NCBI GenBank assembly: GCA_903888485.1
Contig: CAISTS010000040.1
Span: 1-64,000 of the forward strand
Direction of reading: 5' to 3'
Origin: an uncultured bacterium
Lineage (GTDB): Bacteria; Pseudomonadota; Alphaproteobacteria; Rhodospirillales; Rhodospirillaceae
DNA: 64,000 nucleotides
In this document: positions 25,229 through 34,510 of the stretch, piece by piece
Layout of the letters: the number at the start of each line of letters is the position of its first letter
Numbering within the stretch: the stretch's first letter is position 1
Made by a program: the position numbers and the translations under genes
Notes under the pieces: generated by a model
The model's database searches: none
What the model was told of the DNA's origin: nothing
Seen by the model: the letters and a program-made list of their open reading frames with translations, nothing else

Positions 25229-25585
25229 ATGAAGCATTTCTGGTTTGGTATCGCCGCGGCGCTTGTCGCCAGTCTGACCTTCAGCATCGCGCAGACGGCC
25301 TTTGCCGCCATGGCCGCGGTGGATGAGAAGCTTTTCAGCGCGTGCATGGTCCTGGAGACGTCCGAGATGAAAGGCAACGCGGAGTGCATGGGCTTCTTCA
25401 AGCGCATGAACGTCGTAACCGAGGACATCGAAATGCTGCGCACCTGCCGCGGCATGCAGCCCGCGCTCCTGACCAATGACAAGGAATGCGCCGTGCTTCT
25501 GGCCAAGCATCCTGACCTCGTGCTCTTCGGCAGCGCGCCGACCGTTACCCCGAATGGTCCCAATGCGGCGCGCCTCCAGAACTAG
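25229..25585 (+). CDS. Small secreted stress-type protein, unknown function
   Basis: Protein of 118 residues with a signal peptide (about 1-26, ending AFA). The mature part has four cysteines (FSACMV, NAECMG, RTCRG, KECAV) spaced so that two disulfides are possible, and no known domain. ATG 25229 (preceded by an in-frame GTG at 25226) follows AAGGAGGG at ideal spacing. An exact EcfG-type promoter lies 24 bases upstream, so it is probably induced in the general stress response; the ECF sigma gene lies convergently 165 bases downstream. Confidence 0.75.
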   Translation: MKHFWFGIAAALVASLTFSIAQTAFAAMAAVDEKLFSACMVLETSEMKGNAECMGFFKRMNVVTEDIEMLRTCRGMQPALLTNDKECAVLLAKHPDLVLFGSAPTVTPNGPNAARLQN

Positions 25586-25749
25586 CAGCAAAGGCAAGCC
25601 GCGGCGCAAAGACGCCGCCGCGCCACCCCGCGAACAGCGTGGACCGGAGACGGGTCCCGGGCTTGAGGTTGAGGTCGCGCCGCCGGGCGTGTCGCAGCGC
25701 TCCGGCCAGGGGAAAAGCGAGAATTTCGACGACGGTGAAGTGCGCTAGG

Positions 25750-26373
25750 TTAGATGGCCGCGCCGCCCAGCGCGGCCAGCCGCAGGCTGCTGCCCAGCGC
25801 AGCGTCATCACCCTCTTCATCCCTGCCGCCGCCCTGATCAAGCAGGGCTTTCATATCTTGCCGGGCGCGAGAGATGCGGCTCTTAACCGTGCCGACCGCG
25901 CAGTTCTGGACTTCGGCGATCTCTTCATAGCTGAGACCGTCGACCGACAGCAGGTAAAGCGCTTCGCGGTGAATATGGGTGAGCGCGTTGATGGCGCGCA
26001 GCACATCCCGCATCTCCAAAGCGTCTTCCTGCGTACCCGGCTTCTTCAAATATTCGTCGGGTACGTCGTCGAGGCGCGCGGCATTGCGGTCGCGCAGGCG
26101 CACCATATCAATGAACTCGTTGCGCATGATGCGGTAGAGCCAAGCGCGCATGTTCGTGCCCAGCGCGAACTGCTGATGCGCGGCAAGCGCGCGCGCCGCT
26201 GTTGTTTGCAGGAGATCGTCTGCATCGGCGCGAATGCGGCCCATCATCACGGCGGCGCCGCGCAGACGGGGAAGCTCCCCAATCAATTCATCGAGAAAGG
26301 CGCGGCTGGGCGCGTCGCCCCGTCCGCTGGGACCGGCCTGCGCGCTTATCAGGGAGCCCTTGTCATCCAGCAT
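25750..26373 (-). CDS. ECF sigma factor, EcfG-like
   Basis: Protein of 207 residues. Region sigma-2 spans about residues 28-95, with DADDLLQTTAARAL and GTNMRAWLYRIMRNEFID, very like the EcfG family (GTNLRAWLYTILRN type). Region sigma-4 spans about 120-180, with REALYLLSVDGLSYEEIAEVQNCAVGTVKSRISRAR, again the EcfG pattern of sigma-4. A 20-residue N-terminal extension and a glycine/acidic C-terminal tail are atypical. No anti-sigma NepR or PhyR gene is next to it, so it may be a secondary EcfG paralog. It directs RNA polymerase to GGAAC/CGTT promoters; exact matches sit on both sides of this gene (25180 and 26539). Confidence 0.85.
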   Translation of the reverse strand: MLDDKGSLISAQAGPSGRGDAPSRAFLDELIGELPRLRGAAVMMGRIRADADDLLQTTAARALAAHQQFALGTNMRAWLYRIMRNEFIDMVRLRDRNAARLDDVPDEYLKKPGTQEDALEMRDVLRAINALTHIHREALYLLSVDGLSYEEIAEVQNCAVGTVKSRISRARQDMKALLDQGGGRDEEGDDAALGSSLRLAALGGAAI

Positions 26374-26538
26374 TCACCGATTCTAGGCCTCGAATCTGCG
26401 AGCGGCAATCGCCCGACGGTGGCATGACGATGAAGAAATGATGCGTAAGTACCGTGAGACGCTCCCGCTTTAACACGCAGAGATGGATTAACTGTCATCA
26501 ATTAACTGTCGTCGCGCCCGAAAAATCCAATGAATTGA

Positions 26539-26563
26539 GGAACCTCCTGTTCGCGTGATCGTT
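26539..26563 (+). promoter_or_regulatory. EcfG-type promoter
   Basis: Exact GGAAC (26539-26543), 16-base spacer, CGTT (26560-26563). It is 24 bases before the ATG of a 28-residue membrane peptide gene and divergent from the ECF sigma gene. Confidence 0.7.
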
Positions 26564-26587
26564 GCATTGGCAACAGGGAGTACATTC

Positions 26588-26674
26588 ATGATGCTTTTGA
26601 TTTCCGCCGCGCTCGGTTCGACGATCGTTGTCGCCAGCGGCGTTATCGCCGCGCTTTTGGTGCTGCGCGACTAG
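26588..26674 (+). CDS. 28-residue single-span membrane peptide
   Basis: The frame MMLLISAALG...LVLRD is one continuous hydrophobic helix with a charged RD end, i.e. a probable single-pass inner-membrane peptide. Support: an AGGGAG ribosome binding site at 26575-26580 with 7-base spacing, and an exact EcfG-type promoter placed to give a leader of roughly 15-20 bases. Small hydrophobic proteins are frequent EcfG targets. No function can be assigned. It fills what would otherwise be a 416-base gap (26374-26789). Confidence 0.5.
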   Translation: MMLLISAALGSTIVVASGVIAALLVLRD

Positions 26675-26789
26675 CGCGCACACCCTAGGCCCAAAAAACG
26701 GCCCGTATATTCAACAGCTTGGCGCTTTGGCGGCGCTGAAGCTTGGGTTACTCTTCCGGTAGGCACACTTGCAGTCAGGGGAGAGTCGC

Positions 26790-28412
26790 ATGCGCCGTTT
26801 TTCGACATTCTTATTGGGATTCGCCGCGCCGCTGGCGCTGTTGCCGCAGGTGGCGGCCGCCGAAACAGGATCGAGCGCTTGCGACAAGGTGGCAGCAGTC
26901 ACACTCCCGAACACATCGGTGAAAGCGACATACCTGACGACCCAGACGCAGGTAGACGCGGCCTTCGCATCGCCCGACAGCCGTGTCGGCTCGACCCCGA
27001 TGAAGGCAACGCTGCCGTTGTGCCGCATCGAGGTGACCATCACGCCGGCGCCGGGCGCTGAGATCAAGTCTGAGTTCTGGCTGCCGCCGGCCGAGAAGTG
27101 GAACAGGCGCTTCCTCAGCATCGGTGCCGGCGGTTCCGCCGGCTTCATCGACCGGCGCGCGCTCGCGTCAGGCTCGGCGCAAGGCTATGCCGTATCGACC
27201 TCCGACGCCGGCAGCCACTCGCCCGTGCTGCTGCAGATGGCCTTCGGACAGAACCCCGAATGGCGCGAGAACTTCGCCCACCGCGGCGTGCACCTGACCG
27301 CCGTCGCCGGCAAGGCGCTGGTGCAAGCCTTCTACCAAGCCCCGCCCAAGGCCTCGCTGTTCATGGGTTGCTCGGGCGGCGGCTACGAAGCCATGAGCCT
27401 CGTCAATCACCACCCCGACGACTACGACGGCGTCATCGCCGGCGACCCCGCGCTCGATTGGGAGAAAACGTCGTTGTGGCAGGGCACGGTCTACAACGCC
27501 ACCAGCGCGCCCGGTGCGGCGATTCCGCGCGCCAAGCTCGCCAGTCTCAATAAGGCGTTGGTCGCGCAGTGTGATGCCCTCGACGGCGTCAAGGACGGCG
27601 TGCTCGACGATCCGCGTAAGTGCAAGCCCGACTTCAAAGCCCTGCTGTGCAAAGCTGGCGATGCGAACGATTGCATGACAGCGCCACAGATCACCGCGCT
27701 CGAGAAGATCTACGCGCCCTTCAAGCATCCGCGGACGGGCGAGCTACTGTTCCCCGGCTTCACTGTGGGCGCCGAAGATATGCCGGCGACGCGCTCGCGT
27801 CTGGCCGGCGAGCCCGACGGCTCCACCGTGACGGTGCACCAGCCGGGACCGCTCGTGTGGTTCAAACCGGACTTCACGGCCAAGGACTGGGCGAGCTTCG
27901 ACTTCGACAAGGGCACCGACAAGGCCATCAAAGACTTCGCGCCATGGGTCAACTCAAACCCCGACCTCAAGGCGTTCAAGGCCTCGGGCGGCAAGTTCAT
28001 CATGTACACCGGCTGGGCCGATCCCAACCTCAACCCCGAGAATATGGTGAACTACTACGAGAAGCTGAAGATGACGATGGGCGAGGGCGAAGCGCAGGCC
28101 TTCAGCCGCGCCTTCATGGTGCCCGGCATGGGCCACTGCAGCGGCGGTCCGGGACCGAACGTGTTCGGCCAGGATATCGGCGGCTCGCTCGGCCGGCAGA
28201 ACGACGCGGGCAACAATATCCTGATGGCGCTTGACCGCTGGGTGGTGGACGGCGTCGCGCCTGAGCAGATCATCGCGACCCGGTACGTCGACAACGACCG
28301 CAACAAGGGTGTGCAGCGGACCCGGCCGCTCTGCGCCTATCCGAAGGTCGCGCGCTATAGCGGCATGGGCAGTACCGACGAGGCCAAGAATTTCTCCTGC
28401 GTCGCGCCGTAG
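26790..28412 (+). CDS. Tannase/feruloyl esterase family hydrolase (canonical CS-D-HC)
   Basis: Protein of 540 residues with a signal peptide (about 1-25, ending VAA-AE). Member of the tannase/feruloyl esterase family, periplasmic or extracellular alpha/beta hydrolases that cleave ester bonds of aromatic acids. The nucleophile is S195 in MGCSGGGYE, next to C194; the catalytic His is H449 followed by C450 in GMGHCSGG, so the family disulfide C194-C450 linking serine and histidine neighbours can form. Substrate could be gallate, ferulate or a terephthalate-like ester. ATG 26790 follows GGGGAGAG. It is followed after about 100 bases by a nitroreductase gene. Confidence 0.85.
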   Translation: MRRFSTFLLGFAAPLALLPQVAAAETGSSACDKVAAVTLPNTSVKATYLTTQTQVDAAFASPDSRVGSTPMKATLPLCRIEVTITPAPGAEIKSEFWLPPAEKWNRRFLSIGAGGSAGFIDRRALASGSAQGYAVSTSDAGSHSPVLLQMAFGQNPEWRENFAHRGVHLTAVAGKALVQAFYQAPPKASLFMGCSGGGYEAMSLVNHHPDDYDGVIAGDPALDWEKTSLWQGTVYNATSAPGAAIPRAKLASLNKALVAQCDALDGVKDGVLDDPRKCKPDFKALLCKAGDANDCMTAPQITALEKIYAPFKHPRTGELLFPGFTVGAEDMPATRSRLAGEPDGSTVTVHQPGPLVWFKPDFTAKDWASFDFDKGTDKAIKDFAPWVNSNPDLKAFKASGGKFIMYTGWADPNLNPENMVNYYEKLKMTMGEGEAQAFSRAFMVPGMGHCSGGPGPNVFGQDIGGSLGRQNDAGNNILMALDRWVVDGVAPEQIIATRYVDNDRNKGVQRTRPLCAYPKVARYSGMGSTDEAKNFSCVAP

Positions 28413-28515
28413 GCGCCGCGCAGGTTCTGTCGTAAGGGCCGGGCTGCGTCCGTAGTGTCTCTAGGATCGGCGTGTTGGCGATGCCAATATGCCGCTCCTT
28501 CGTTCGGAGACAGCT

Positions 28516-29067
28516 ATGGACGTTCTGACCGCCATCAAGACCCGTGCTTCCGCCGTGCGCCTGACCGCGCCGGGGCCGACCCCGGCGCAACTCGATGAAA
28601 TCCTGAAGGCCGGTATTCAGGCGCCCGATCATGGGCGCCTGCAGCCCTGGCGCTTCGTCGTGCTCTGCGGTGATGACCGTAAAATCCTCGCCAAGGCCAT
28701 GGCCGACATGCAGCGCCGCAAGACGCCGGACGCGCCGGCCGACGAGATCGAGCGCACGGGCCTCAAGGCCCTGCGCGCGCCCACCATCCTCGTCGTCGCG
28801 GCGCGCATCACACCTTCACCTAAGATTCCGGACGTCGAGCAGATCGTGGCCGCCGGCGCCGCCACCCAGAACATGTTCCTGGCCGCCCACGGACTTGGCC
28901 TCGGCGCCATGTGGAAAACCGGCGGCGCGGCTTATGATTCTCAGGTGAAAGCGGCCATCGGTCTTCAGTCTTCCGATCACATCGTGGCTTACCTTTACCT
29001 GGGCACGCCGGCGACACCGGGCACGCCCCGTGAAAACACGCTGGACGGTTACGTAATCCGCCGTTAG
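28516..29067 (+). CDS. Nitroreductase family protein (YdjA-like)
   Basis: Protein of 183 residues of the small FMN-dependent nitroreductase group related to YdjA. Features: an N-terminal RASAVRL in place of the usual RRSxR FMN-phosphate motif, APDHGRLQPWRFVVL (about 37-51) and the C-terminal ATQNMFLAAHGLGLGAMWKTG (about 116-136) with DHIVAYLYLGTP. Such enzymes reduce quinones, nitro compounds or enones with NAD(P)H; the physiological substrate here is unknown. It lies 29 bases before the TonB receptor start, so the two may share a transcript. Confidence 0.85.
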   Translation: MDVLTAIKTRASAVRLTAPGPTPAQLDEILKAGIQAPDHGRLQPWRFVVLCGDDRKILAKAMADMQRRKTPDAPADEIERTGLKALRAPTILVVAARITPSPKIPDVEQIVAAGAATQNMFLAAHGLGLGAMWKTGGAAYDSQVKAAIGLQSSDHIVAYLYLGTPATPGTPRENTLDGYVIRR

Positions 29068-29095
29068 CACTCTAGGTTGGGATATGGGGGATGTT

Positions 29096-31780
29096 ATGAC
29101 TCACTCTTGGCGTATGACTGTATCGGCCTGCGCGTTGATGGCGGGCGGTATTCCGATGGCTGAAGCTGCCGAGCTGGCGCGCGGGGCGGTGTTCGAAGAG
29201 ATCGTCGTCACGGCGCGCAAACGGGCCGAGAACATCCAGGCCGTGCCCATCGCCATTACGGCGTTATCGGCCCAGGACCTCGAACGCCAGAACGTGCAGA
29301 CCCTGGCCGACTTGCGCTTCATCACACCGTCGCTTTCGGTGCAGCCCGACACCTTCCGCCAGGACACCATCAACATCACCATCCGCGGCCTGCGCAACTT
29401 CCCGCGCAGCGGCATCCAGTTCGACACCGCGGCGGCGGTCTATGTGAACGGCGTCTACTTTGCGCGCACCAATGGCCTGACGGGCGCGCTCTTCGACGTC
29501 GATAACGTCCAGGTCCTGAAAGGCCCGCAAGGCACGCTGGTCGGCCGCAACGCCACCGGCGGCGCGGTGCTCTACAGCACGCGCGAGCCCGAAGACCGCT
29601 TCGGCGGCCACGTCACGCTCACCGGCGGCGACTATGGTCGCTACGAAGCGCAAGGCGTGATCAATGTGCCCTTCGGCGACAAAGTCGCGGCGCGCATCGG
29701 CTACTCCTACACCGAGGCCGGCGGCTACTTGAAAAACATCTACCGCGATCCGGCGACGGGCGAGCGCAACGACACCAAGCCCTTCGGCTCGCGCAAGACT
29801 GCGATGCTGGGCGTGCTGAAGTGGCTGCCCGACGATGACTCCAAGCTAGTGCTGCGCGGCGACTTCAGCGCCGAGCATTACAACGGCTCGTCCTACCATC
29901 TGATCAATTCGTTTGAGGGAACCAACCCCTCGACGGGCGCCACTGGCGCAATCGTGACGCCGGGCCCGCGGCCTTCGATCTGCAATATCCCGATGACCTG
30001 CAACCAGGTCACCGACCTGCGCGGCCGCATCATTGCGCCGTACTACAGCGATGTGGCCACGCGCACGGTCAACACCGATCCGCGCGCGTACAACGCACTC
30101 CTGAATTCGCTCGCGCGCCAGCAGGGTGATTTCTGGTCCGTCGATCAGTCGGAGAACAACTACAACGTCGGGAAATACCAGTCCGTCTCCGGCGTCTACG
30201 ACCGCACGTTTGGCGACATCTCAATGAAACTCCTCGGTGGCTACCGCTGGACGGCCACCGAAGGCTTCTACGCCAGCCGCGGCGCGCCTTACGATACGCT
30301 GCAGAATGAAGCCGAGGACCCCGACTACGACGCAACTACCGCCGAAATCACGTTCAACGGCAACGCACTCGACGATTCTTTGCAGTGGACGACCGGCGCC
30401 TTCTTCTTCGCCGAAAGCGTATCGCGCCAGGGCAACCGCGACTACTTGTTCTCGACCAACCAGGTGCGCCCGCAGCCGGTGTCCGGCCGCCAGATCACGC
30501 TGACGGACACCACCGGTAATTCCGGTAAAAACACCAGCTACGCCGGGTACGCGCAAGCCACCTACAAAGTCACCGACGATTTCCGCGTCACCGGCGGCGT
30601 GCGCTACACCATCGACAAGCGCCAAGCCCACATCGCCCCTCTCAGCACGCGCTTCCCGGCGACGGCCGCGACCACGGCCGCGGTTCCGAACAGCGTGTTC
30701 AATCCGGGCAACTATGTCTTCAACGGCATCACCTACAACGGTTACACGCAGACCTGCGCGCTGACCGAGACCAACGGCACGCCGCGCCCCATCACTTCGT
30801 GCTTCCTCGATGTCGAGCGCACGTTCAAGGACCCGACCTGGACCGTTTCCCTCGACTACGACATTGTCGACGGCACGTTGATCTATGCAACGGCGCGCCG
30901 CGGCTACAAGTCGGGCGCGCTCAACAGCGGGGCGAACAACGCCGCCGCCGTCGTCGCGCAGCCCGAGAAGGTGCAGGACTACGAAGTCGGCCTGAAGTCC
31001 GATTGGTCGCTGGGCGGCATGGCGGTGCGCAGCAACTTCGCGGCCTACTGGACGTCTTACAAAAACATTCAGGTGCAGGTCGGCCTGCCGTTCATCGTCT
31101 TCGCCAACGGACCCGGCGGCAGCGCGTGCACGCAGACCCTGTTCAATGCCGGTCAGTGCACCGGCGTCAGCACCGAGAACGTCACGCTGAACGCGCGTTC
31201 GGCACGTGTGTACGGCGGAGAGTGGGACATCGCCCTCAAGCCCGTCCCTGAACTCACGCTCTCGTGGAACGGCAGCTACCTCAACACCAAGTACACCGAC
31301 TTCAGCTACACGCCGCCGGGCGGCTATCTGCAGCCGGCGACCGGCTCGACGCTCACCGGCCAACCGTTCCCGCTGCCGGCCTGGAGCATGTCGGCGGCCG
31401 CGACCTATGCGCTTACGGGTGAACAAGTCGGATTGCCGGTCGAAGAAGTCGCGCTGACGGCCAGCGCCTACAACCAGAGCAACTACCGGACGGTGCTCAC
31501 CGGCTATCATGCGTCGCAGAAGGTGTTCGGCTACACGCTCGCCAACTTCCGTCTCGCCGTGCGGGACATCGTAGGCAGGGGCGTCGATCTGTCCGCCAAT
31601 GTCAGCAACGTCTTTAACAAAAAGGCCTGTTTGGCTGAGCCGGGTGGCACCGGCGGCGGCGCGGGTGTGCTGGCCTCGACCCCCAATGCGACCTTCGGCG
31701 TGCCCAATGCCAGCGGCATCACCCAGTGCGTGCCTCTGGCGCCGCGTATGATTGCCGCCACGTTGCGCTACGCGTTCTAG
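29096..31780 (+). CDS. TonB-dependent outer-membrane receptor
   Basis: Protein of 894 residues. Signal peptide about 1-25 (AEAAELARG), then FEEIVVTARKRAENIQAVPIAITALS, the TonB-box region and plug start typical of the IroN/FyuA-like 'VTARKR' receptors common in aromatic- and plant-polymer-using proteobacteria. The plug continues to VQVLKGPQGTLVGRNATGGAVLYSTREP (about 140-167); the barrel ends in MIAATLRYAF with the terminal phenylalanine expected for outer-membrane insertion. ATG 29096 is chosen for its GGGGGA; an ATG at 29084 is possible. It lies between a nitroreductase and the tandem paralogs D and E. Ligand unknown. Confidence 0.9.
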   Translation: MTHSWRMTVSACALMAGGIPMAEAAELARGAVFEEIVVTARKRAENIQAVPIAITALSAQDLERQNVQTLADLRFITPSLSVQPDTFRQDTINITIRGLRNFPRSGIQFDTAAAVYVNGVYFARTNGLTGALFDVDNVQVLKGPQGTLVGRNATGGAVLYSTREPEDRFGGHVTLTGGDYGRYEAQGVINVPFGDKVAARIGYSYTEAGGYLKNIYRDPATGERNDTKPFGSRKTAMLGVLKWLPDDDSKLVLRGDFSAEHYNGSSYHLINSFEGTNPSTGATGAIVTPGPRPSICNIPMTCNQVTDLRGRIIAPYYSDVATRTVNTDPRAYNALLNSLARQQGDFWSVDQSENNYNVGKYQSVSGVYDRTFGDISMKLLGGYRWTATEGFYASRGAPYDTLQNEAEDPDYDATTAEITFNGNALDDSLQWTTGAFFFAESVSRQGNRDYLFSTNQVRPQPVSGRQITLTDTTGNSGKNTSYAGYAQATYKVTDDFRVTGGVRYTIDKRQAHIAPLSTRFPATAATTAAVPNSVFNPGNYVFNGITYNGYTQTCALTETNGTPRPITSCFLDVERTFKDPTWTVSLDYDIVDGTLIYATARRGYKSGALNSGANNAAAVVAQPEKVQDYEVGLKSDWSLGGMAVRSNFAAYWTSYKNIQVQVGLPFIVFANGPGGSACTQTLFNAGQCTGVSTENVTLNARSARVYGGEWDIALKPVPELTLSWNGSYLNTKYTDFSYTPPGGYLQPATGSTLTGQPFPLPAWSMSAAATYALTGEQVGLPVEEVALTASAYNQSNYRTVLTGYHASQKVFGYTLANFRLAVRDIVGRGVDLSANVSNVFNKKACLAEPGGTGGGAGVLASTPNATFGVPNASGITQCVPLAPRMIAATLRYAF

Positions 31781-31785
31781 GACAC

Positions 31786-31813
31786 TTGCTGCGGCACGGT
31801 GGTGCCGCAGCAA
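31786..31813 (+). terminator. Hairpin after TonB receptor
   Basis: Perfect 12-base-pair stem (31786-31797 with 31802-31813) and GGTG loop directly after the receptor stop. No T run follows, so termination efficiency is uncertain. Confidence 0.55.
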
Positions 31814-31948
31814 GGAACGCGCCTACCGGAAAACGGCTACGCGACAATTCATGCTGCCGTGTTAAAATTTGGAATCGGCCGGGCTGGGAGTAACGCCTGT
31901 CGCCCGAAAAGCTATCGTCATAACCCGCGTGGTTTGGAGGAGGAAGAC

Positions 31949-34210
31949 ATGTCACGGCACTTCGCTCAGTCTCTACTAGTATCGACGTTCTTGGTCGCTG
32001 CAAATGCTGCATTCGCGGCGCCGGCCGCAAGTGTTCCGACCTCCCCCGACGGCATCGGTGGTGTCGTCACCAGCAGCAAAGGTCCGGAAGCTGGCGTCTG
32101 GGTGATCGCCGAAACGCGCGACACGCCGACGCACATGCTGAAGATCGTCGTCACCGACGATCAAGGGCGCTTCTACGTTCCCGAATTGCCTCAGGGGAAG
32201 TACGAGCTCTTCGTGCGCGGTTATGGTCTCGTGGACTCCGCACGCGTGCCTGCCGAGCTCGGCAAGAACGTGAACCTCACCGCCGTGCTCGCGCCCGACG
32301 CCAAGACCGCGGCGCAGATCTATCCGCCGAACTACTGGCTCTCGCTGATCAAGGTGCCGGCTGAAAGCGATTTCCCCGGTACGGGTCCCAAGGGCAACGG
32401 CATCTCCCCGCGCATGGCGACCCAGCAGCAGTGGCTGCAGCAGATGGGCGATCAGTGCCAGCAGTGTCACCAGCAGGGCGACCACACCACACGCAATCTC
32501 GAGAACAACACCGCTGAGGGCTGGGCGGAACGCATCAACAAGGCGCGCGGCGATGAAGACCAGGCGCTGCGCGATCATGGCGCTCAGTATGCGACGGCCA
32601 TGAACAACGCCATGTCGCAGTTCGGTCGTCAGCGTGGCCTTGCCATGTGGACCGATTGGACGAAGCGCATCGCCGAGGGCGAACTGCCCAAGGAAGCGCC
32701 GCCGCGTCCGGTGGGCATCGAGCGCAACGTCGTGCTCACGTCCTACGACTGGGCGAACGGGCGCTACGTCCATGACATCACGGCGGGCAATCGTCACAAC
32801 CCGACGGCGAACGCCAATGGTCCCGTCTACGGCGTCGTGTTGTGGTGGGGCTATCTCGAAGCGCTCGATGCGAAAACGGGCAAGACGAACGAGTACGGCT
32901 ATAAGGTCACGCCCAATAAGGGCGCCGAAATATTGCCGGCGGATATTCTGCCCGACGACCGCCCCCACAATCCGATGATCGACAAGAACGGTAACGTCTG
33001 GATGACCGATCTCGGTCAGTCGGGTCCGCCGAAGCCGGGCGCGCTGCCGATTCCAGACCGTCTTCCGTACTGCACCGATCCGTCCAACAAGTTCGCGAAG
33101 TACTTCCCACAGCCGGGCAAGGCCCGCACCACCGCGGTGCAGTTCATCGCCGAGACGAAAAAGGGCGATGGCGTGCCGATGTGCAACGGCATCCACCACC
33201 TGATGTTCAATCAGAACCAGAAGGATCTTTACTTCTCGGGCGGCGACCAGAAAGTCGTCAGCTGGATCGACATCGACGAGTGGGCCAAGAGCCACGATCC
33301 TGCAAAGGCGGTCAGCTGGTGCCCGATGGTGCTCGACAGCAACGCGACTGACCCCACCAAGCGCCCGGCACCTGGCGACGTCACCATCACGCCGGATATG
33401 AAGGCATGGAACCAGCCAGCGGCGGCGCGGTCCATGGGCGACGAAGGCGGCGAAGACCCGACCGAGAAAGTAGCGCTCGATCCTAAGAAGGATACGCGCG
33501 TACAGGGCTTCTTGTACGGCATCGATGCCGACGTCACCGATGGCAGCATGTGGGCGGCCAAGACCAATCCGTTCCCCGGCCAGTTCATCCGCTTCCACCC
33601 TGGCAGCAATCCCCCGGAAACCTGCCACACCGAAATGTACGAGGTGCCGAAGATGCCTGATGGCGTCAACTACATCTCGTTCAACGGGCGCGGCATCAGC
33701 GCGGACTCGAAGGGCGTGACCTGGGGCTTCTCCGGTAACGGCCAGCTGCAGCGTTTCGAGCGTAAGCTCTGCAAGAACATTGCGGGTCCCGCGGCCGCGA
33801 CGGGCCAACAGTGCCCTGAAGGCTGGTCGGTTTACGACGCCCCCGGTCCGAAGATCGCCGGCACCAAAAACGGCACCGCCGACTTCCACTACCTCGGCTG
33901 GGTCGACCTGCACGACACGCTGGGCATGGGTAAGGACATGGTGATCACCACTGGTTCGAACTCCGACTCGCTGCTGGCGTTCAACGATGCGACCAAGAAG
34001 TACACCGTGCTGCGCGTGCCCTATCCGATGGGCTTCCGCACCCGCGGCGTCGATGGCCGCATCGATGATCCGAAGGCGGGTTGGAAGGGCCGCGGCGCCT
34101 GGGCGACCTACTCGTCAGCGCCCGTCTGGCACGTGGAAGGCGGCGAGGACAACACGTCGGGTCCGTTCCTGGTGAAGTTCCAGGTCCGTCCGGATCCGCT
34201 CGCGAAATAA
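31949..34210 (+). CDS. Haem-motif propeller-like secreted protein, paralog D
   Basis: Protein of 753 residues, first of a tandem pair. ATG 31949 follows GGAGGAGGAAG; an earlier in-frame start would include an unlikely 50-residue leader. Signal peptide about 1-23 (AFA-AP); regulatory-like domain with DTPTHMLKIVVTDDQGRF; haem motif CQQCH at 170-174 followed by QQGDHTTRNL. Together with the next copy it shares features absent elsewhere: THMLK instead of TRFIK, LPDDRPHNPM instead of LPDAFPHNPM, GVVLWW, and WHVEGGEDNTSGPFLVKFQ at the C-terminus. The latter replaces WHQEGGEDG found in the other copies. The sequence around the haem is identical in D and E. Confidence 0.8.
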   Translation: MSRHFAQSLLVSTFLVAANAAFAAPAASVPTSPDGIGGVVTSSKGPEAGVWVIAETRDTPTHMLKIVVTDDQGRFYVPELPQGKYELFVRGYGLVDSARVPAELGKNVNLTAVLAPDAKTAAQIYPPNYWLSLIKVPAESDFPGTGPKGNGISPRMATQQQWLQQMGDQCQQCHQQGDHTTRNLENNTAEGWAERINKARGDEDQALRDHGAQYATAMNNAMSQFGRQRGLAMWTDWTKRIAEGELPKEAPPRPVGIERNVVLTSYDWANGRYVHDITAGNRHNPTANANGPVYGVVLWWGYLEALDAKTGKTNEYGYKVTPNKGAEILPADILPDDRPHNPMIDKNGNVWMTDLGQSGPPKPGALPIPDRLPYCTDPSNKFAKYFPQPGKARTTAVQFIAETKKGDGVPMCNGIHHLMFNQNQKDLYFSGGDQKVVSWIDIDEWAKSHDPAKAVSWCPMVLDSNATDPTKRPAPGDVTITPDMKAWNQPAAARSMGDEGGEDPTEKVALDPKKDTRVQGFLYGIDADVTDGSMWAAKTNPFPGQFIRFHPGSNPPETCHTEMYEVPKMPDGVNYISFNGRGISADSKGVTWGFSGNGQLQRFERKLCKNIAGPAAATGQQCPEGWSVYDAPGPKIAGTKNGTADFHYLGWVDLHDTLGMGKDMVITTGSNSDSLLAFNDATKKYTVLRVPYPMGFRTRGVDGRIDDPKAGWKGRGAWATYSSAPVWHVEGGEDNTSGPFLVKFQVRPDPLAK

Positions 34211-34231
34211 GTCCTTCGTTTTGAACTGAAT

Positions 34232-34263
34232 TTGCGCGGCGTCACCACAGTGGCGCCGCGCAA
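34232..34263 (+). terminator. Hairpin terminator after paralog D
   Basis: Arms ttgcgcggcg and cgccgcgcaa (32 bases overall) followed by TGCTTTGGG. The same arms and flank recur after paralog E. The remaining 247 bases up to 34510 hold no gene that I can see. Confidence 0.65.
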
Positions 34264-34510
34264 TGCTTTGGGACCCTGGAGGTCGCGCCGCCGGTGTCCC
34301 GTGTGGCGAGACAGGAATATGCCCGGGCTATCCACAGCGCTTAAAACGAATTTTAGCCGAGCGGAACGCATCGTTTTGCCTAGGCCGCTGATACGAAAGT
34401 TCTGGTATTCTGTGGGCAATTCCGAGAGAGCGGGGCGCAGGTAGGGCGCGTCTCGCCCGAGAGTCTTGGAGTTTTCGCCACAAACGCATTGTCTTGAGGA
34501 GGGAGTCATT

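Noticed and set aside
34358-34375. GGAAC...CGTT upstream of paralog E as an EcfG promoter
   Set aside because: Only 4 bases separate the two elements instead of about 16, so it cannot serve as that promoter.
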